A stretch of DNA of 36,217 nucleotides from Mycetohabitans sp. B8. GTDB lineage: Bacteria; Pseudomonadota; Gammaproteobacteria; Burkholderiales; Burkholderiaceae. Shown one piece after another: positions 18,859 through 29,054 of the stretch. The notes under the pieces were generated by a model. That model was not told where the DNA came from. It saw nothing but the letters and a program-made list of their open reading frames with translations, and did no database searches. Each line of letters starts with the position of its first letter. Within the stretch, counting starts at the first letter, position 1. A program made the position numbers and the translations under genes. The stretch covers positions 1 through 36,217 of the forward strand of contig NZ_JAHLKR010000021.1 in assembly GCF_021991875.1 (NCBI RefSeq), written 5' to 3'.

Positions 18859-21800
18859 ACAAGCACCCGTTCAATGCCGCCGCTGTTCGCCCGTTGCACG
18901 TAGTCGGCCATCCAGTTCTCGCCGAGCAGATGGCGAGCCATCTCCACGACAATGTAGTCCGCCTCGATGCCGGCGTCCTCGTTATAGCGCGACAATCCCT
19001 GCAGGCATGACGGGCAGCTGGTCAGGATCTTCACGTCGCCGTCGAACGCGGCGCGCGGCGCCTCCACACCGGTACCGGTCACGGGCCCGGCGGTCCCATT
19101 GGCCGGCACGCCGGTGGCGCCGAGCGGCGCTGCCGCAATCGGAATGTCGCGCAATCTGGCCGCCCCCTTGCGGATTTCCTCCTCCTTGCGAAAGCGCACT
19201 TGCGTGGACACGTCCGGACGCGTGACCGCAAGCGTGCCCGATTCGCCGCAGCAGCGATCGTTCTTCTCGATCCGGTAGCCCTGCTTCTGGCTGCCGACCA
19301 ACTCGTTGACCAGCTTCACCGGGTCCACGGTCTTGATCGGCGTATGGCACGGGTCGTGATACATGTAGCGCACACCGGACACGCCATCCAGCTTGAGGCC
19401 CTTCTCCAATAGGAATTCATGGATGTCAATGATGCGGCAGCCGGGGAATATCTTGTCGAATTCATAGCCGGCGAGTTGGTCGTAGCAGGTTCCGCACGAG
19501 ACGATGACCGTCTTAATGTCCAAGTAATTCAACGTGTTCGCGACCCGGTGGAACAGCACGCGGTTGTCCGTCACGATCTTCTCGGCTTTGTCATACTGCC
19601 CGGCGCCGCGTTGCGGGTAGCCGCAGCATAAGTATCCCGGCGGCAGCACGGTCTGCACGCCGGCCTCCCACAGCATTGCCTGCGTGGCCAGCCCGACCTG
19701 CGAGAACAAACGTTCCGAACCGCAACCGGGGAAGTAGAACACCGCCTGCGTATCCACTGTCGTGGTCTTCGGATTGCGGATAATCGGCACCACCTTGTTG
19801 TCCTCGATATCGAGCAACGCGCGCGCCGTCTTCTTCGGCAGATTGCCCGGCATCTTCTTGTTCACAAAGTGGATCACCTGTTCAACCGCCCTGGGACGGC
19901 CGGTGGTCGCCGATGGGCGCTGCGTCTGCTTGCGTCCGAGCGCCTTGAGCACGTCGCTGGCCACGCGCTGCGCCTTGTAGCCGATGTTCATCATCACTAC
20001 GCGCGCAGCATGGATCGTCTGCGGATTGGTCGCGTTCAGGAAGAACATGCCCGCAGCCTGCCCGAGATTGAAGTGTTTCTTGCCCATCTTGCGCAGCAAG
20101 TTGCGCATGTTCATCGTCACGTCGCCGAAGTCGATCTTGACCGGACACGGCGTCACGCACTGATGGCATACGGTGCAGTGGTCCGCGACGTCATTGAACT
20201 CGTCCCAATGCTTGATCGACACACCGCGCCGTGTCTGCTCCTCATACAGGAACGCCTCGATCAGCAGCGACGTCGCTAGGATCTTGTTGCGCGGGCTATA
20301 CAGCAGGTTCGCACGCGGCACGTGCGTCGCGCACACCGGCTTGCATTTGCCGCAACGTAAGCAATCCTTGACCGAATCAGCGATTGCGCCGATATCGGAC
20401 TGCTGCATGATCAGCGACTCGTAGCCCATCAAGCCGAAACTCGGCGTATACGCGTTGCGCAGATCCGCGCCATCCAGCAGCTTGCCCTTGTTGAAGCGGC
20501 CCTGCGGGTCGATCTTCTGCTTGTACGCGCGAAATTCGGCGATCTCCGCGTCGGTCAGAAATTCTAGTTTGGTAATGCCAATGCCGTGCTCACCAGAGAT
20601 CACGCCGTCCAGTGATCGGGCCAGCGCCATGATCCGCGCCACGGCCGTGTGCGCGTCCTGCAGCATCTCGTAATTGTCCGAGTTCACAGGGATATTCGTA
20701 TGCACGTTGCCATCGCCGGCATGCATGTGCAGCGCAACGAACACGCGGCCGCGCAGCACCCGCTTGTGGACCGCCTGCGCCTCGTCCAGGATCGGCTTGA
20801 ACGCCCCACCGTTGAAGATCTGTCGCAATTCGGCGCGGATCTCCCGCTTCCACGAGATCCGGATCGTGCGGTCCTGCGCGAGATCGAACACACTCGCGTC
20901 GGGCTGCACATCGAGCCGGTCCGCGAACTGCTCGGCCAACGCCTCGCAGCCTAACTCGAGCAGCCGCTGGCGCGCCTGCGCGAGCGGCGCGTCGAGATTG
21001 TCGCGCACATACTGCCAACGGGCGCGGACCTGGCGCAGCAACGCCAGCGCCTGCGCGACACGACCCTCCAGCAACTCCGCGCTGGGAATCTCGTTCGCGT
21101 CATCGCTCTTGCCCAGCGGCAGATTGCCTGCGGTGAAGAACGCCTCGAGCGCCTCCACCAGCTGCAGCTTGTTCTTCAGCGACAGCTCGATGTTGATCCG
21201 CTCGATGCCGTCGGTGTACTCGCCCATCCGGTTCAGCGGAATCACGACGTCTTCATTGATCTTGAACGCGTTGGTATGCTTGGCAATCGCCGCCGTGCGC
21301 GAGCGGTCCAGCCAGAAGCGCTTGCGCGCCTCGGCCGAGACCGCGACAAACCCCTCGCCGCTCTTGCCGTTGGCCATGCGCACGACTTCCGATGCCGCCT
21401 CGGCGACCCGGTCCGCATCGTCACCGACGATGTCGCCAATCAGCACCATTTTCGGCAATGCGTTGCGCTTAGACTTAGTCGCGTAGCCGACGGCGCGCAG
21501 ATAGCGCTCGTCCAAGTGCTCCAGCCCGGCCAGGATTGCGCCGCCCGCCTTTGCGGTCGCGAACAAGTACGTCTTGATGTCGACGATGCTCGGGATCGCA
21601 TCACGCGCCTGCCCGAAGAACTCCAGACAGACGGTGCGCGTATGGGCCGGCATCTTGTGCAACACCCAACGCGCCGACGTGATCAGTCCGTCGCAGCCTT
21701 CTTTCTGCACGCCAGGCAGACCCGCGAGGAACTTGTCGGTCACGTCCTTGCCCAGCCCCTGCTTGCGAAAGCGCCGGCCCTCGATGGTCAGCGTCTCACT

Positions 21801-22931
21801 GCGCAACCATTTTTCGCCGGGCGCCGCGCTGCCGTCATACCAGCGCAGTTCGAAAGTGGCGCTCGGCACGTCGTGGATCTTGCCCAGGTTATGGCCGACG
21901 CGCGTGACTTCGAGCCAGTTGCCATCCGGGTCGACCATCCGCCACCACGCGAGATTGTCCAGCGCGGTCCCCCACAGCACGGCCTTCTTGCCGCCGGCGT
22001 TCATCGCGATGTTACCGCCGATGCACGATGCGTCAAGCGAGGTCGGATCCACGGCGAACACGTACCCGGCCTGCTCGGCGGCCTGCGTGACGCGCCGCGT
22101 CACAACGCCGGCGCCGGAGAAGATCGTCGCGACCTTGCCTGGCACACCCGGCAGCTCGGTCAATTCGACCGGGCTGAGTTGCTCAAGCTTCTCGGTGTTG
22201 ATGACTGCGGAAAACGGGGTGAGCGGCACCGCTCCACCGGTATAGCCCGTGCCACCGCCGCGCGGAATCACCGTCAGGCCTAACTCGAAGCAGGCCTTCA
22301 CCAGGCCGGCGATTTCCGCTTCAGTGTCCGGCGTCAGCACGACGAACGGATACTCGACGCGCCAATCAGTCGCATCGGTCACGTGCGACACGCGCGAGAG
22401 CCCGTCAAAGCGGATGTTGTCCTTTTCGGTCCAGCGCCGCAGCTCGCGCGTCGCACGGCGTCGCAGCGCGGCAATCTGCTCGAACTGCGCCGCGAACGCG
22501 TCCACCGCGCCACGCGCGGCCGTGACCAGCGAGCCAACGCGGGCCGCACGTTCGTGCCCCGCGCCGTCGCCGTGCTCACGCAGATCGGCATGCCGGCGCT
22601 TGTCGATCTCGTTGAGCCGATGGTTCAGCGCGTCAATCAGCATCGCGCGGCGCTTCGAGTTGTCCAACAGATCGTCCTGCAAGTACGGATTGCGGCGCAC
22701 GACCCAGATGTCGCCGAGTACTTCGTACAGCATCCGTGCCGAACGTCCGGTGCGCCGCTCGGCACGCAACTCGTCCAGCGTGCGCCACGCATCGTCGCCC
22801 AGCAAGCGGATGACGATTTCACGATCGGAAAACGACGTGTAGTTGTAGGGAATCTCGCGCAAGCGCGGCTCGGTATCCAGCGCAACGGCGGCAGCTGCGC
22901 CATGAGGATCGAAGGCTTGAGGTGCGTTCAT
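18855..22931 (-). CDS. DUF3683 / FAD-linked oxidase / 4Fe-4S / CCG-domain fusion (D-lactate or glycolate dehydrogenase-like)
   Basis: A 1358-residue oxidoreductase that appears to join the GlcD-type flavin subunit and the GlcF-type Fe-S subunit in one chain. Order: N-terminal DUF3683-like region with [23 protein letters not shown]-binding domain with [15 protein letters not shown] (about 218-232); FAD-oxidase C-terminal domain with [15 protein letters not shown] and [14 protein letters not shown]; two 4Fe-4S motifs, [11 protein letters not shown] (about 853) and [13 protein letters not shown] (about 918); and two CCG cysteine-rich blocks (PGCGSERL near 1065, [10 protein letters not shown] near 1100; DPCHTP near 1190, CCGESG near 1227). 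It probably oxidises a D-2-hydroxyacid and passes electrons to the quinone pool; the substrate cannot be read. The ATG at 22931 (MNAPQAF) is chosen over 23078, whose extra 49 residues are Arg-rich and unlike the family. It opens the operon leading to ubiE and ubiB. Confidence 0.93.
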   Translation of the reverse strand: MNAPQAFDPHGAAAAVALDTEPRLREIPYNYTSFSDREIVIRLLGDDAWRTLDELRAERRTGRSARMLYEVLGDIWVVRRNPYLQDDLLDNSKRRAMLIDALNHRLNEIDKRRHADLREHGDGAGHERAARVGSLVTAARGAVDAFAAQFEQIAALRRRATRELRRWTEKDNIRFDGLSRVSHVTDATDWRVEYPFVVLTPDTEAEIAGLVKACFELGLTVIPRGGGTGYTGGAVPLTPFSAVINTEKLEQLSPVELTELPGVPGKVATIFSGAGVVTRRVTQAAEQAGYVFAVDPTSLDASCIGGNIAMNAGGKKAVLWGTALDNLAWWRMVDPDGNWLEVTRVGHNLGKIHDVPSATFELRWYDGSAAPGEKWLRSETLTIEGRRFRKQGLGKDVTDKFLAGLPGVQKEGCDGLITSARWVLHKMPAHTRTVCLEFFGQARDAIPSIVDIKTYLFATAKAGGAILAGLEHLDERYLRAVGYATKSKRNALPKMVLIGDIVGDDADRVAEAASEVVRMANGKSGEGFVAVSAEARKRFWLDRSRTAAIAKHTNAFKINEDVVIPLNRMGEYTDGIERINIELSLKNKLQLVEALEAFFTAGNLPLGKSDDANEIPSAELLEGRVAQALALLRQVRARWQYVRDNLDAPLAQARQRLLELGCEALAEQFADRLDVQPDASVFDLAQDRTIRISWKREIRAELRQIFNGGAFKPILDEAQAVHKRVLRGRVFVALHMHAGDGNVHTNIPVNSDNYEMLQDAHTAVARIMALARSLDGVISGEHGIGITKLEFLTDAEIAEFRAYKQKIDPQGRFNKGKLLDGADLRNAYTPSFGLMGYESLIMQQSDIGAIADSVKDCLRCGKCKPVCATHVPRANLLYSPRNKILATSLLIEAFLYEEQTRRGVSIKHWDEFNDVADHCTVCHQCVTPCPVKIDFGDVTMNMRNLLRKMGKKHFNLGQAAGMFFLNATNPQTIHAARVVMMNIGYKAQRVASDVLKALGRKQTQRPSATTGRPRAVEQVIHFVNKKMPGNLPKKTARALLDIEDNKVVPIIRNPKTTTVDTQAVFYFPGCGSERLFSQVGLATQAMLWEAGVQTVLPPGYLCCGYPQRGAGQYDKAEKIVTDNRVLFHRVANTLNYLDIKTVIVSCGTCYDQLAGYEFDKIFPGCRIIDIHEFLLEKGLKLDGVSGVRYMYHDPCHTPIKTVDPVKLVNELVGSQKQGYRIEKNDRCCGESGTLAVTRPDVSTQVRFRKEEEIRKGAARLRDIPIAAAPLGATGVPANGTAGPVTGTGVEAPRAAFDGDVKILTSCPSCLQGLSRYNEDAGIEADYIVVEMARHLLGENWMADYVQRANSGGIERVLV

Positions 22932-23297
22932 GTTCTGCAATTCAGTTGGCCGGCGCGTCCAGGCTGTCGCGGGACGTGAGCGCCGACGGCGCGCTGACGC
23001 GCTGTTGTCTGCAAGGTCTGGGGGTGGGAAGCCTGACGGGCGCCTGCTCTGTCGCCACGAGGTCTTGTGGACCCGCATAGACGGCGCGAGGCTTCGCCGG
23101 TATCACCGGCAGCGGCACGATCGCGAGCTATGCGCGAGCCGCTCGATGGCCGACGGCGCAGGCCAGTTGCAGCGCGGCTTAACGGTCGAAAAAGCGGTTC
23201 GGGTCTGCCAATGCATTGTTCGATCCTGATTCCAGACCCGGATTGTACTGCAACCGCAGGCGGCGCGTTGTCAGTGCGCGCGGCCGCGCCGGGCGCC
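22932..23297. other. Intergenic region upstream of the FAD/Fe-S oxidase operon
   Basis: It should carry the minus-strand promoter of the oxidase-ubi operon and the end of the glucanase transcript. A TACAAT (23247-23242, minus) is a possible -10 without a well-placed -35. A 12-base perfect palindrome GCGCGGCCGCGC (23278-23289) and a spaced GGCGCG/CGCGCC repeat (23262-23290) lie just after the glucanase stop but lack a T-run. I see no gene. Confidence 0.4.
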
Positions 23298-24800
23298 TCA
23301 CATCTGACCGAATTGCACGATCAACTCGGGACAACCGCCAAAATACACGGCTGGATCGGCCCCGTACACGTCATCATAGGAGAACGCATACGCTCGTGCA
23401 TCGATGCCGAACGCGTGCAGCAACTTCGCGTACCAGAAGATCGGCAAGCGCGGCGTACCCACGCCATGACCCGCGCCGTTGTAAAATTGCGCCGGATCGA
23501 TCCATGACACGCAGCCGTCGTCCAGGTGCATGACGCCACGACAGATCGACATCGCGATGGCGACCGCCGCTGGATCGCTCGCCCAATACGCGCCCTCGCC
23601 GGCCTGCGCGCCGGCGTTGCCGGCCAGCAGGAATCCCCAGTCGATCGGGCCAATAGACGAATCCGTATTATGAAACAGCGACGGATCGCCACCGACCGGG
23701 GAATAGTCAGGCTGTCCCCAGCGCGCGCTGGGCCGTGGCAGCGTCGGAACACGATACGGTACCGTGTACGCCGCATCGGTGAACAGTGACAGCGTCATGC
23801 CGTCGGGCGCGACGCGGCCGTAGAATACCCGCTTGTCAGCCAGGTCCCTGCCGTAGAAGGAAAAGCGGCGATTCGGCCGCCAGCACAACTCGTTGACGTA
23901 GCGATCCCAGAAGTGCGTGAAGCGCTGCGCCATAGCCAACCGCGTCGCATCGTCTCCCCCCCAGTCGGCGAACCTGGCCTGCTTGGGCGACAGTATTCGC
24001 GTGATCCGGCCATCGCTCGCGCTCACCTGCAGCGCCTTGAAGATGCTCGGGTTGCCGAACGGCTCCGCCGCGTTGGGCACAGGTATCGAATCGAACGCGG
24101 CGATCATGTCGGCGCGCCGGTGCGGATAACCCACAACGCGCCGCGTCCCGGTGTTCGCGTCGATGGCCGAGATCGTGAAGGGCACAGACCAGAAATCGTC
24201 ATTGGTCAGGTGAAAGTTAGGGTGATCAGCGGTATGCAACTCGAACTTGTCGTACAGCACCGGATTGTCCACGCCATTGGATGGCCCACTCGCGCCGAAG
24301 GGCGGCATTGCGTCGAACCCGTGCCCGAATGCGAAATACACACGGCCGCTGACCAGCGGCGGGATGGTCAGCGTCAGTGGCTGGCCGCCGTCGCGACGCA
24401 ATGCCGACACGCTGAACGTCATCGTCGCGCTGTCAAGCCGGAAATCGGCTGCGTTTCCCGTCGGATGAAACGTGCCGCGCACCGGGTCGACATAGCCGAA
24501 TACATCTGGCGCCCATGGGGCGCGGCCCAGCACGGCAACAAATATCTCATCGTGCCGAAACGAAAAATGGTCGGGAAACACCAGCAGCACCGTAGTCATC
24601 GACGCGGTGCCCGTATCGGACGACGCGCCCTTGATCGACACCGGCAAGCGGGTGTTCCCGCCGCTGCCCGAGCCACCCAGACGCGTATTGCCACCGACCA
24701 ACGCGGTCGTGGCGACTCCCACGCCAACCGACGCGGCCAGCGCGCCGAGCCTCATGACGGAACGGCGCTTGCGATCGACGCGGCCGGCCGGGCTACCCAT
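23298..24800 (-). CDS. GH64-type beta-1,3-glucanase, exported (probable Tat signal)
   Basis: A protein of about 500 residues resembling laminaripentaose-producing beta-1,3-glucanases (glycoside hydrolase family 64, thaumatin-like fold), which cut beta-1,3-glucan of fungal walls. From the ATG at 24800 the N-terminus has a twin-arginine-like KRRSVMR (residues 11-17) and a hydrophobic run to about 36. A Gly/Ser/Asn repeat with two NTRL copies follows, then the catalytic domain. Glu187 (YDKFELHT) and Asp201/202 (TNDDFWSVPF) occupy the positions of the two catalytic acids of the family, about 15 residues apart. The end has YAKLLHAFGIDARAYAFSYD, a GH64-like block. Starts at 24845 or GTG 24881 are also possible; none has a strong ribosome binding site. 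It stands alone, divergent from ilvA. The family call is from motif memory, without a search. Confidence 0.82.
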   Translation of the reverse strand: MGSPAGRVDRKRRSVMRLGALAASVGVGVATTALVGGNTRLGGSGSGGNTRLPVSIKGASSDTGTASMTTVLLVFPDHFSFRHDEIFVAVLGRAPWAPDVFGYVDPVRGTFHPTGNAADFRLDSATMTFSVSALRRDGGQPLTLTIPPLVSGRVYFAFGHGFDAMPPFGASGPSNGVDNPVLYDKFELHTADHPNFHLTNDDFWSVPFTISAIDANTGTRRVVGYPHRRADMIAAFDSIPVPNAAEPFGNPSIFKALQVSASDGRITRILSPKQARFADWGGDDATRLAMAQRFTHFWDRYVNELCWRPNRRFSFYGRDLADKRVFYGRVAPDGMTLSLFTDAAYTVPYRVPTLPRPSARWGQPDYSPVGGDPSLFHNTDSSIGPIDWGFLLAGNAGAQAGEGAYWASDPAAVAIAMSICRGVMHLDDGCVSWIDPAQFYNGAGHGVGTPRLPIFWYAKLLHAFGIDARAYAFSYDDVYGADPAVYFGGCPELIVQFGQM

Positions 24801-25137
24801 CCGAGTGCTGGTTTTCCGACGCTGCCCTCTGAAGGAAAAAAACATTCGACCCCGTGGTATTGGTGCATTCCGGGCGGCCACGCCGCCGGATGCGGCTCAC
24901 CGCGCCACCTGCCATCTTGTAGTGCATCCGGGCCGTGCCACACCAGCCCATTGCGGCTGCGCGCTCGACATTGTCCGATCCAGCAATGGCGCATTGGCGC
25001 GTAACAACGTCACCGCTCTGCAGCCGGCCGTTGCGGCACTCCACTCAATGCGCGCCGACGCACGAACGCAGCGCCGGATAGCGCTATGATTGGCCCTTTT
25101 CCCGCCATTTTCAATCCACGCCCTCTGCAAGACTGCC
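24801..25137. other. Divergent intergenic region between glucanase and ilvA
   Basis: Must hold both promoters. The only recognisable element is TATGAT at 25085-25090 (+), a five-of-six -10 match 47 bases before the ilvA ATG, with no good -35. The ilvA frame stays open here (25090-25137), but the extra residues are not family-like. No hairpin, repeat or small gene stands out. Confidence 0.4.
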
Positions 25138-26661
25138 ATGCCCTCGCCCGATTACCTGAAGAAAATCCTGACCGCCCGCGTCTACGACGTGGCGCGGGAA
25201 ACTGAACTCGAACACGCGCGCAACCTGTCGGCTCGAATTCAGAACGCGGTTTATCTGAAGCGCGAGGACAACCAGCCCGTCTTCTCGTTTAAGTTGCGCG
25301 GTGCATACAACAAGATGGCACAATTGCCGCGCGACGCCCTAGCGCGCGGCGTGGTGACCGCGTCGGCCGGCAACCATGCACAAGGGGTTGCCTATTCGGC
25401 GGCCCGGCTCGGCTGCAAGGCGGTTATTGCGATGCCGGTCACGGCGCCGCAGGTCAAAATTGATGCGGTGCGCGCGCACGGTGGCCCGACGGTGGAAGTC
25501 GTGCTGCACGGCGAATCGTATTCCGATACCTATACGCGTGCGCTTCAGATCCAGCAGCAGCACGGGCTGACGTTTATCCATCCGTTCGACGATCCGGACG
25601 TGATCGCCGGCCAGGGCACTGTCGCAATGGAAATCCTACGTCAGTGCCAGGGTCCGATCGACGCGATCTTCGTGCCGATCGGCGGCGGAGGTCTCATCGC
25701 CGGCGTCGCGGCATACGTCAAGGCACTTCGCCCGGAAATCAAAATCATCGGCGTACAAACCGACGATTCATGCGCGATGGCGCGCTCCATCGCAGAAGGC
25801 GAGCGCGTCACGCTCAGGGAAGTCGGCCTGTTCAGCGACGGCACGGCGGTCAAGCTCGTCGGCGAAGAGACGTTTCGGCTCGTGCAGCAATACGTCGACG
25901 GTTTTGTGACCGTGGACACCGACGCGCTGTGCGCGGCGATCAAGGACGTTTTTCAGGACACGCGCAGCGTGTTGGAGCCGGCCGGCGCGCTGGCCGTGGC
26001 CGGCGCCAAGGCCTATGCTGAGCGCGAAAAACTACAGGGCTGCACGTTTGTCGCGATCACCTCGGGCGCGAACATGAACTTCGACCGGATGCGTTTCGTT
26101 GCTGAACGCGCCGACGTGGGTGAGGCACGCGAAGCGGTGTTCGCGGCGACAATCCCTGAGGAGCGCGGCAGCTTCAGGCGCTTGTGCGAGTTGATCGGCG
26201 CGCGCAACGTCACCGAGTTCAACTATCGGGTTGCCGACGCTGAACAGGCACACATTTTCATCGGCGTACAGATCCAGCGTCGCGACGAATCGCAGCTGAT
26301 TGCCCAGACCTTCGAGCAACATGGCTTTGCAATCGTCAATCTAACCAACGACGAGCTGTCCAAGCAGCACGTGCGGTACATGGTCGGCGGCCACTCACCG
26401 CTGGCTCGCGATGAGCGCCTATACCGGTTCGCGTTCCCAGAACGCCCGGGCGCGCTGATGAAGTTCCTGTCGTCGATGGCGCCTGACTGGAATATCAGCC
26501 TGTTCCATTACCGCAATGGCGGCGCGGACTACAGTTCAATCCTGGTGGGCCTGCAAGTGCCGATGGCCGAAGAAGCCCAGTTCCAGCAGTTTCTTGCGGC
26601 GCTAGGGTATCCGCATTGGGACGAAACAGCCAACCCGGCGTATAAACTATTCCTCGCTTAA
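25138..26661 (+). CDS. ilvA: Biosynthetic threonine ammonia-lyase (threonine deaminase)
   Basis: A 507-residue PLP enzyme that converts threonine to 2-oxobutanoate, the first committed step of isoleucine synthesis. PLP-lysine Lys52 in [21 protein letters not shown] (77-86); phosphate-binding loop GGGGLIAG (182-189); then two ACT-like regulatory domains (about 330-507) with [13 protein letters not shown] and [13 protein letters not shown], the double-domain form that is feedback-controlled by isoleucine and valine. Full length. ATG 25138 ([11 protein letters not shown]) is the family start. queF begins 14 bases after its stop, so the two are probably co-transcribed although metabolically unrelated. 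Confidence 0.97.
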   Translation: MPSPDYLKKILTARVYDVARETELEHARNLSARIQNAVYLKREDNQPVFSFKLRGAYNKMAQLPRDALARGVVTASAGNHAQGVAYSAARLGCKAVIAMPVTAPQVKIDAVRAHGGPTVEVVLHGESYSDTYTRALQIQQQHGLTFIHPFDDPDVIAGQGTVAMEILRQCQGPIDAIFVPIGGGGLIAGVAAYVKALRPEIKIIGVQTDDSCAMARSIAEGERVTLREVGLFSDGTAVKLVGEETFRLVQQYVDGFVTVDTDALCAAIKDVFQDTRSVLEPAGALAVAGAKAYAEREKLQGCTFVAITSGANMNFDRMRFVAERADVGEAREAVFAATIPEERGSFRRLCELIGARNVTEFNYRVADAEQAHIFIGVQIQRRDESQLIAQTFEQHGFAIVNLTNDELSKQHVRYMVGGHSPLARDERLYRFAFPERPGALMKFLSSMAPDWNISLFHYRNGGADYSSILVGLQVPMAEEAQFQQFLAALGYPHWDETANPAYKLFLA

Positions 26662-26675
26662 GCCCGAGCCGCAAC

Positions 26676-27500
26676 ATGACACCCGACCAATCTCCTTTAG
26701 GCAAGCCGGTGGGCTATGCCCAGCAGTATGACCCGACACTGCTGTTCCCAATTGAGCGCCGGCAAGGCCGCGACGCGATCGGCGTGCCGACAGTACTGCC
26801 GTTCTTCGGCACGGATATCTGGAACGCGTACGAGCTGTCCTGGCTAAACGAGCGCGGCAAGCCGCAGATCGCGCTGGCCACGTTCCATGTGCCGGCGGAA
26901 TCGCCCAACATTATTGAATCCAAATCGTTCAAATTGTACCTGGGGTCATTCGCGCAAACACGTATTGCGTCGATCGACACGTTGCGCGAGACCATCCAGC
27001 GCGACGTCTGCGCGTGCGCGGGCGCGAACGTGTCGGTACGGCTCACACCGCCGGCTGAGTTCGCAACGCTGGCGCTGGACGAGCTCGCGGGAACGTCGCT
27101 GGACCGATTGGACCTAGACACGGATATCTATACGCCCGACCCGTCGCTGCTGAGCGCGGGCACCGATCAGGCGCCTGTCGATGAAACGGTGTTCTCGAAT
27201 CTGCTCAAGTCCAATTGCCCGGTGACCGGGCAGCCGGATTGGGGCAGCATCCAAATCCGGTACGTCGGTCCGCCGATCGATCACGCCGGCCTGTTACGCT
27301 ACATCGTGTCGTACCGCGACCATAGCGGGTTTCACGAGCAATGCGTGGAGCGCATCTTCATCGACATCCAACGCGTGTGCAAGCCGATCAAGCTGGCGGT
27401 CTACGCACGCTATACGCGACGCGGCGGGCTGGACATCAACCCATTGCGCACCAATTTCAACCTGCCGTTGCCAGACAACGCGCGAACCGCGCGCCAATAA
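26676..27500 (+). CDS. queF: NADPH-dependent 7-cyano-7-deazaguanine reductase
   Basis: A 274-residue bimodular (YqcD-type) QueF that reduces preQ0 to preQ1 in queuosine synthesis. The family motif [12 protein letters not shown] (81-92) lies in the first half. The second half holds the thioimide-forming Cys181 in [15 protein letters not shown], proton donor Asp188, and substrate-binding His220-Glu221 in [11 protein letters not shown]. All catalytic residues are present, so the enzyme should be active. No preQ1 riboswitch is visible upstream, as expected with ilvA only 14 bases away. Confidence 0.97.
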   Translation: MTPDQSPLGKPVGYAQQYDPTLLFPIERRQGRDAIGVPTVLPFFGTDIWNAYELSWLNERGKPQIALATFHVPAESPNIIESKSFKLYLGSFAQTRIASIDTLRETIQRDVCACAGANVSVRLTPPAEFATLALDELAGTSLDRLDLDTDIYTPDPSLLSAGTDQAPVDETVFSNLLKSNCPVTGQPDWGSIQIRYVGPPIDHAGLLRYIVSYRDHSGFHEQCVERIFIDIQRVCKPIKLAVYARYTRRGGLDINPLRTNFNLPLPDNARTARQ

Positions 27501-27554
27501 GCCGTGCGAGCGTGTCCCCATGATGCATCGGCGGCACGCCTATGCAGGAGGTCC

Positions 27555-27671
27555 ATGCAAGGCCGGTCGTGCGAGCGGATACGCCACACAAGCCGCACCG
27601 GTCACGCGCGTTGCGTAGACGATGCAGGTCGTGCAAGTCATGGCACGACGCCGACAACGAATACTGTTTAA
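27555..27671 (+). CDS. Possible 38-codon leader ORF upstream of yaeQ
   Basis: A short frame (MQGRSCERIRHTSRTG...) preceded by CAGGAGG, the strongest Shine-Dalgarno sequence in this gap, though only three bases from the ATG. It ends three bases before the yaeQ ATG, an arrangement that would couple translation. The Arg/Thr-rich composition is not protein-like, so the coding claim is weak. The GGAGG could also be chance. Confidence 0.2.
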   Translation: MQGRSCERIRHTSRTGHARCVDDAGRASHGTTPTTNTV

Positions 27672-27674
27672 CCG

Positions 27675-28220
27675 ATGGCGCTGAAATCAACAATCTACAA
27701 AGCCGAACTGCAGATCGCCGATATGGACCGTCATTACTATGCGGACCATTCGCTGACGCTGGCCCGGCATCCATCCGAAACCGATGAACGGATGATGGTG
27801 CGCCTGCTGGCGTTCGCGCTGTATGCGCATGAGCGGCTCGAATTTTGCAAGGGGCTGTCCGACACCGACGAGCCGGACCTGTGGCAAAAGGACCTCACTG
27901 GCGCAGTGCAGCGATGGATCGAAGTCGGCCAACTGGACGAGCGGCGCATCGCGAAAGCGAGCGCGCGGGCAAACGACGTGGTCGTGCTGGCCTACGCGGG
28001 ACGCACATCCCGGATCTGGTGGGATGCGATCCAGGGCAAGGTCGCGCGACTGCGCAATGTCACCGTATTGAGCCTTGCCGAGGGCGTCGCACCGGCGCTC
28101 GCAACGCTGGCCGAGCGCACGATGCGGCTGCAATGCACAGTCCAGGACGGCGACGTATGGCTGGGCAGCGCTGCGCATCAGCCGGTGCAGGTCGAGATGT
28201 CGCGCTGGCTGCCCACCTAG
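27675..28220 (+). CDS. yaeQ: YaeQ family protein
   Basis: A 181-residue member of the YaeQ family (PD-(D/E)XK nuclease-like fold, function not established). The opening MALKSTIYKAELQIADMDRHYY and HPSETDERMMVRLLAFALYA with LEFCKGLSDTDEPDLWQKDLTG are characteristic. The length matches the family. It lies 174 bases after queF. There is no strong ribosome binding site immediately before the ATG. Its stop directly abuts the deaminase remnant. Confidence 0.95.
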   Translation: MALKSTIYKAELQIADMDRHYYADHSLTLARHPSETDERMMVRLLAFALYAHERLEFCKGLSDTDEPDLWQKDLTGAVQRWIEVGQLDERRIAKASARANDVVVLAYAGRTSRIWWDAIQGKVARLRNVTVLSLAEGVAPALATLAERTMRLQCTVQDGDVWLGSAAHQPVQVEMSRWLPT

Positions 28221-28221
28221 G

Positions 28222-28523
28222 ACACGCAGGTTGCTGCCAGTCCTGCAACTATGGGCGTACGTGTAATCGGTGCCCGAAGCGGACCGCGCGATCGTCGCGC
28301 TCGGCAAGCGCGACGCGGCGTTCGACGCTGGCCTGCCGGTGCCGGCACGCCACTACCGAGCGGCCGACGCATGCGCCAGGTGAGCGCCGAGTCGGACATC
28401 CGCGTCGGCGATATGATCGGGTTCGATATTTCACGTCCGTGCCTGAGGTTCGACACGTGGCGCAACCTGCTGAGGGTCGATGACGCGTATGACGTGGTCG
28501 AGATCATCGAAACGTTCTTTTAG
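28222..28523 (+). pseudogene. Remnant of an amino acid deaminase (D-serine dehydratase-like), C-terminal fragment
   Basis: Conceptual translation gives LQLWAYV, stop (TAA 28264-28266), SVPEADRAIVALGKRDAAFD and AGLPVPARHYRA in one frame, ending at TGA 28381. It then continues in another frame as SAESDIRVGDMIGFDISRPC, then LRFDTWRNLL, ending EIIETFF at 28523. Together these match the C-terminal third of the PLP-dependent alanine-racemase-fold amino acid deaminases found in Burkholderia, with one nonsense change (probably Gln to stop), a frameshift and a short deletion near 28360-28385. The first 300 or so residues, including the PLP lysine, are missing: yaeQ ends at 28220. The 90-codon frame from ATG 28251 covers only the tail and is not a functional gene. 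It converges on the marR-like gene with no gap. Confidence 0.82.
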
Positions 28524-29051
28524 TCATTCGATGGCTGGCACGTCGCCGTGCTCGGCCGGGACCGGCCACTCGCCATGCGTCATGCAACGCTCGATGTCCT
28601 TGAGCGCTTCCTCGAGCGCATGCAACGCATCGTCGGACAGTCCCCCGAGCGCACTTGCAAGCAACGCGTTGCGGCGCGGTAGCCCGTGCTCAACGGCCTG
28701 ACGCCCTGTGTCCGTCAGCACGACATTGGTTAACCGGTTGTCCCGCGCATCCGTACTGCGGGCAATCCACCCAAGGCTTTCAAGCTGCTTTAACTGCCGG
28801 GTCAACGCGCCCGGATCGATGCTGAGCCGTTCCACAAGCCGCTTTTGCGGCAGGCTCGGTCCGCCGTGCGGCGTATCGTCGCGGCTCGCCGCCTCTACGT
28901 CCGGCTTGGCAAGCCGCGCGTGGTCGTAGAGTGCGAGCAGGATCCGCCAGCGGGGCAATGGCAAACCGACACGCGATTCGAACGTGGTCATGAATGCACG
29001 GTAGGTTCGGCCAAATTGTTGAAATATCGCGATTCGCTCTTGCAGTTCCAC
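28524..29051 (-). CDS. MarR-family transcriptional regulator
   Basis: A 175-residue winged-helix repressor. The helix-turn-helix region spans LPQKRLVERLSIDPGALTRQ, with the wing at STDARDNRLTNVVLTDTG. The start is GTG 29051, with GGAG nine bases upstream inside the end of the transporter gene; a gap of three bases implies coupling. It most likely regulates the efflux transporter upstream through a palindrome near 30677 (inference), with an aromatic or phenolic drug as plausible ligand by family habit. Its stop abuts the stop of the deaminase remnant. Confidence 0.92.
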   Translation of the reverse strand: MELQERIAIFQQFGRTYRAFMTTFESRVGLPLPRWRILLALYDHARLAKPDVEAASRDDTPHGGPSLPQKRLVERLSIDPGALTRQLKQLESLGWIARSTDARDNRLTNVVLTDTGRQAVEHGLPRRNALLASALGGLSDDALHALEEALKDIERCMTHGEWPVPAEHGDVPAIE

Positions 29052-29054
29052 GGC

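Noticed and set aside
23278-23289. 12-base palindrome GCGCGGCCGCGC as an operator
   Set aside because: Self-complementary GC runs of this kind are expected by chance in such GC-rich DNA, and it lies right after a stop codon rather than at a promoter.
28251-28523. Intact 90-residue gene from the ATG at 28251
   Set aside because: Only its C-terminal half resembles a protein (deaminase tail). Its N-terminal half is an out-of-frame reading of sequence that matches the same deaminase in another frame, so it is a pseudogene.
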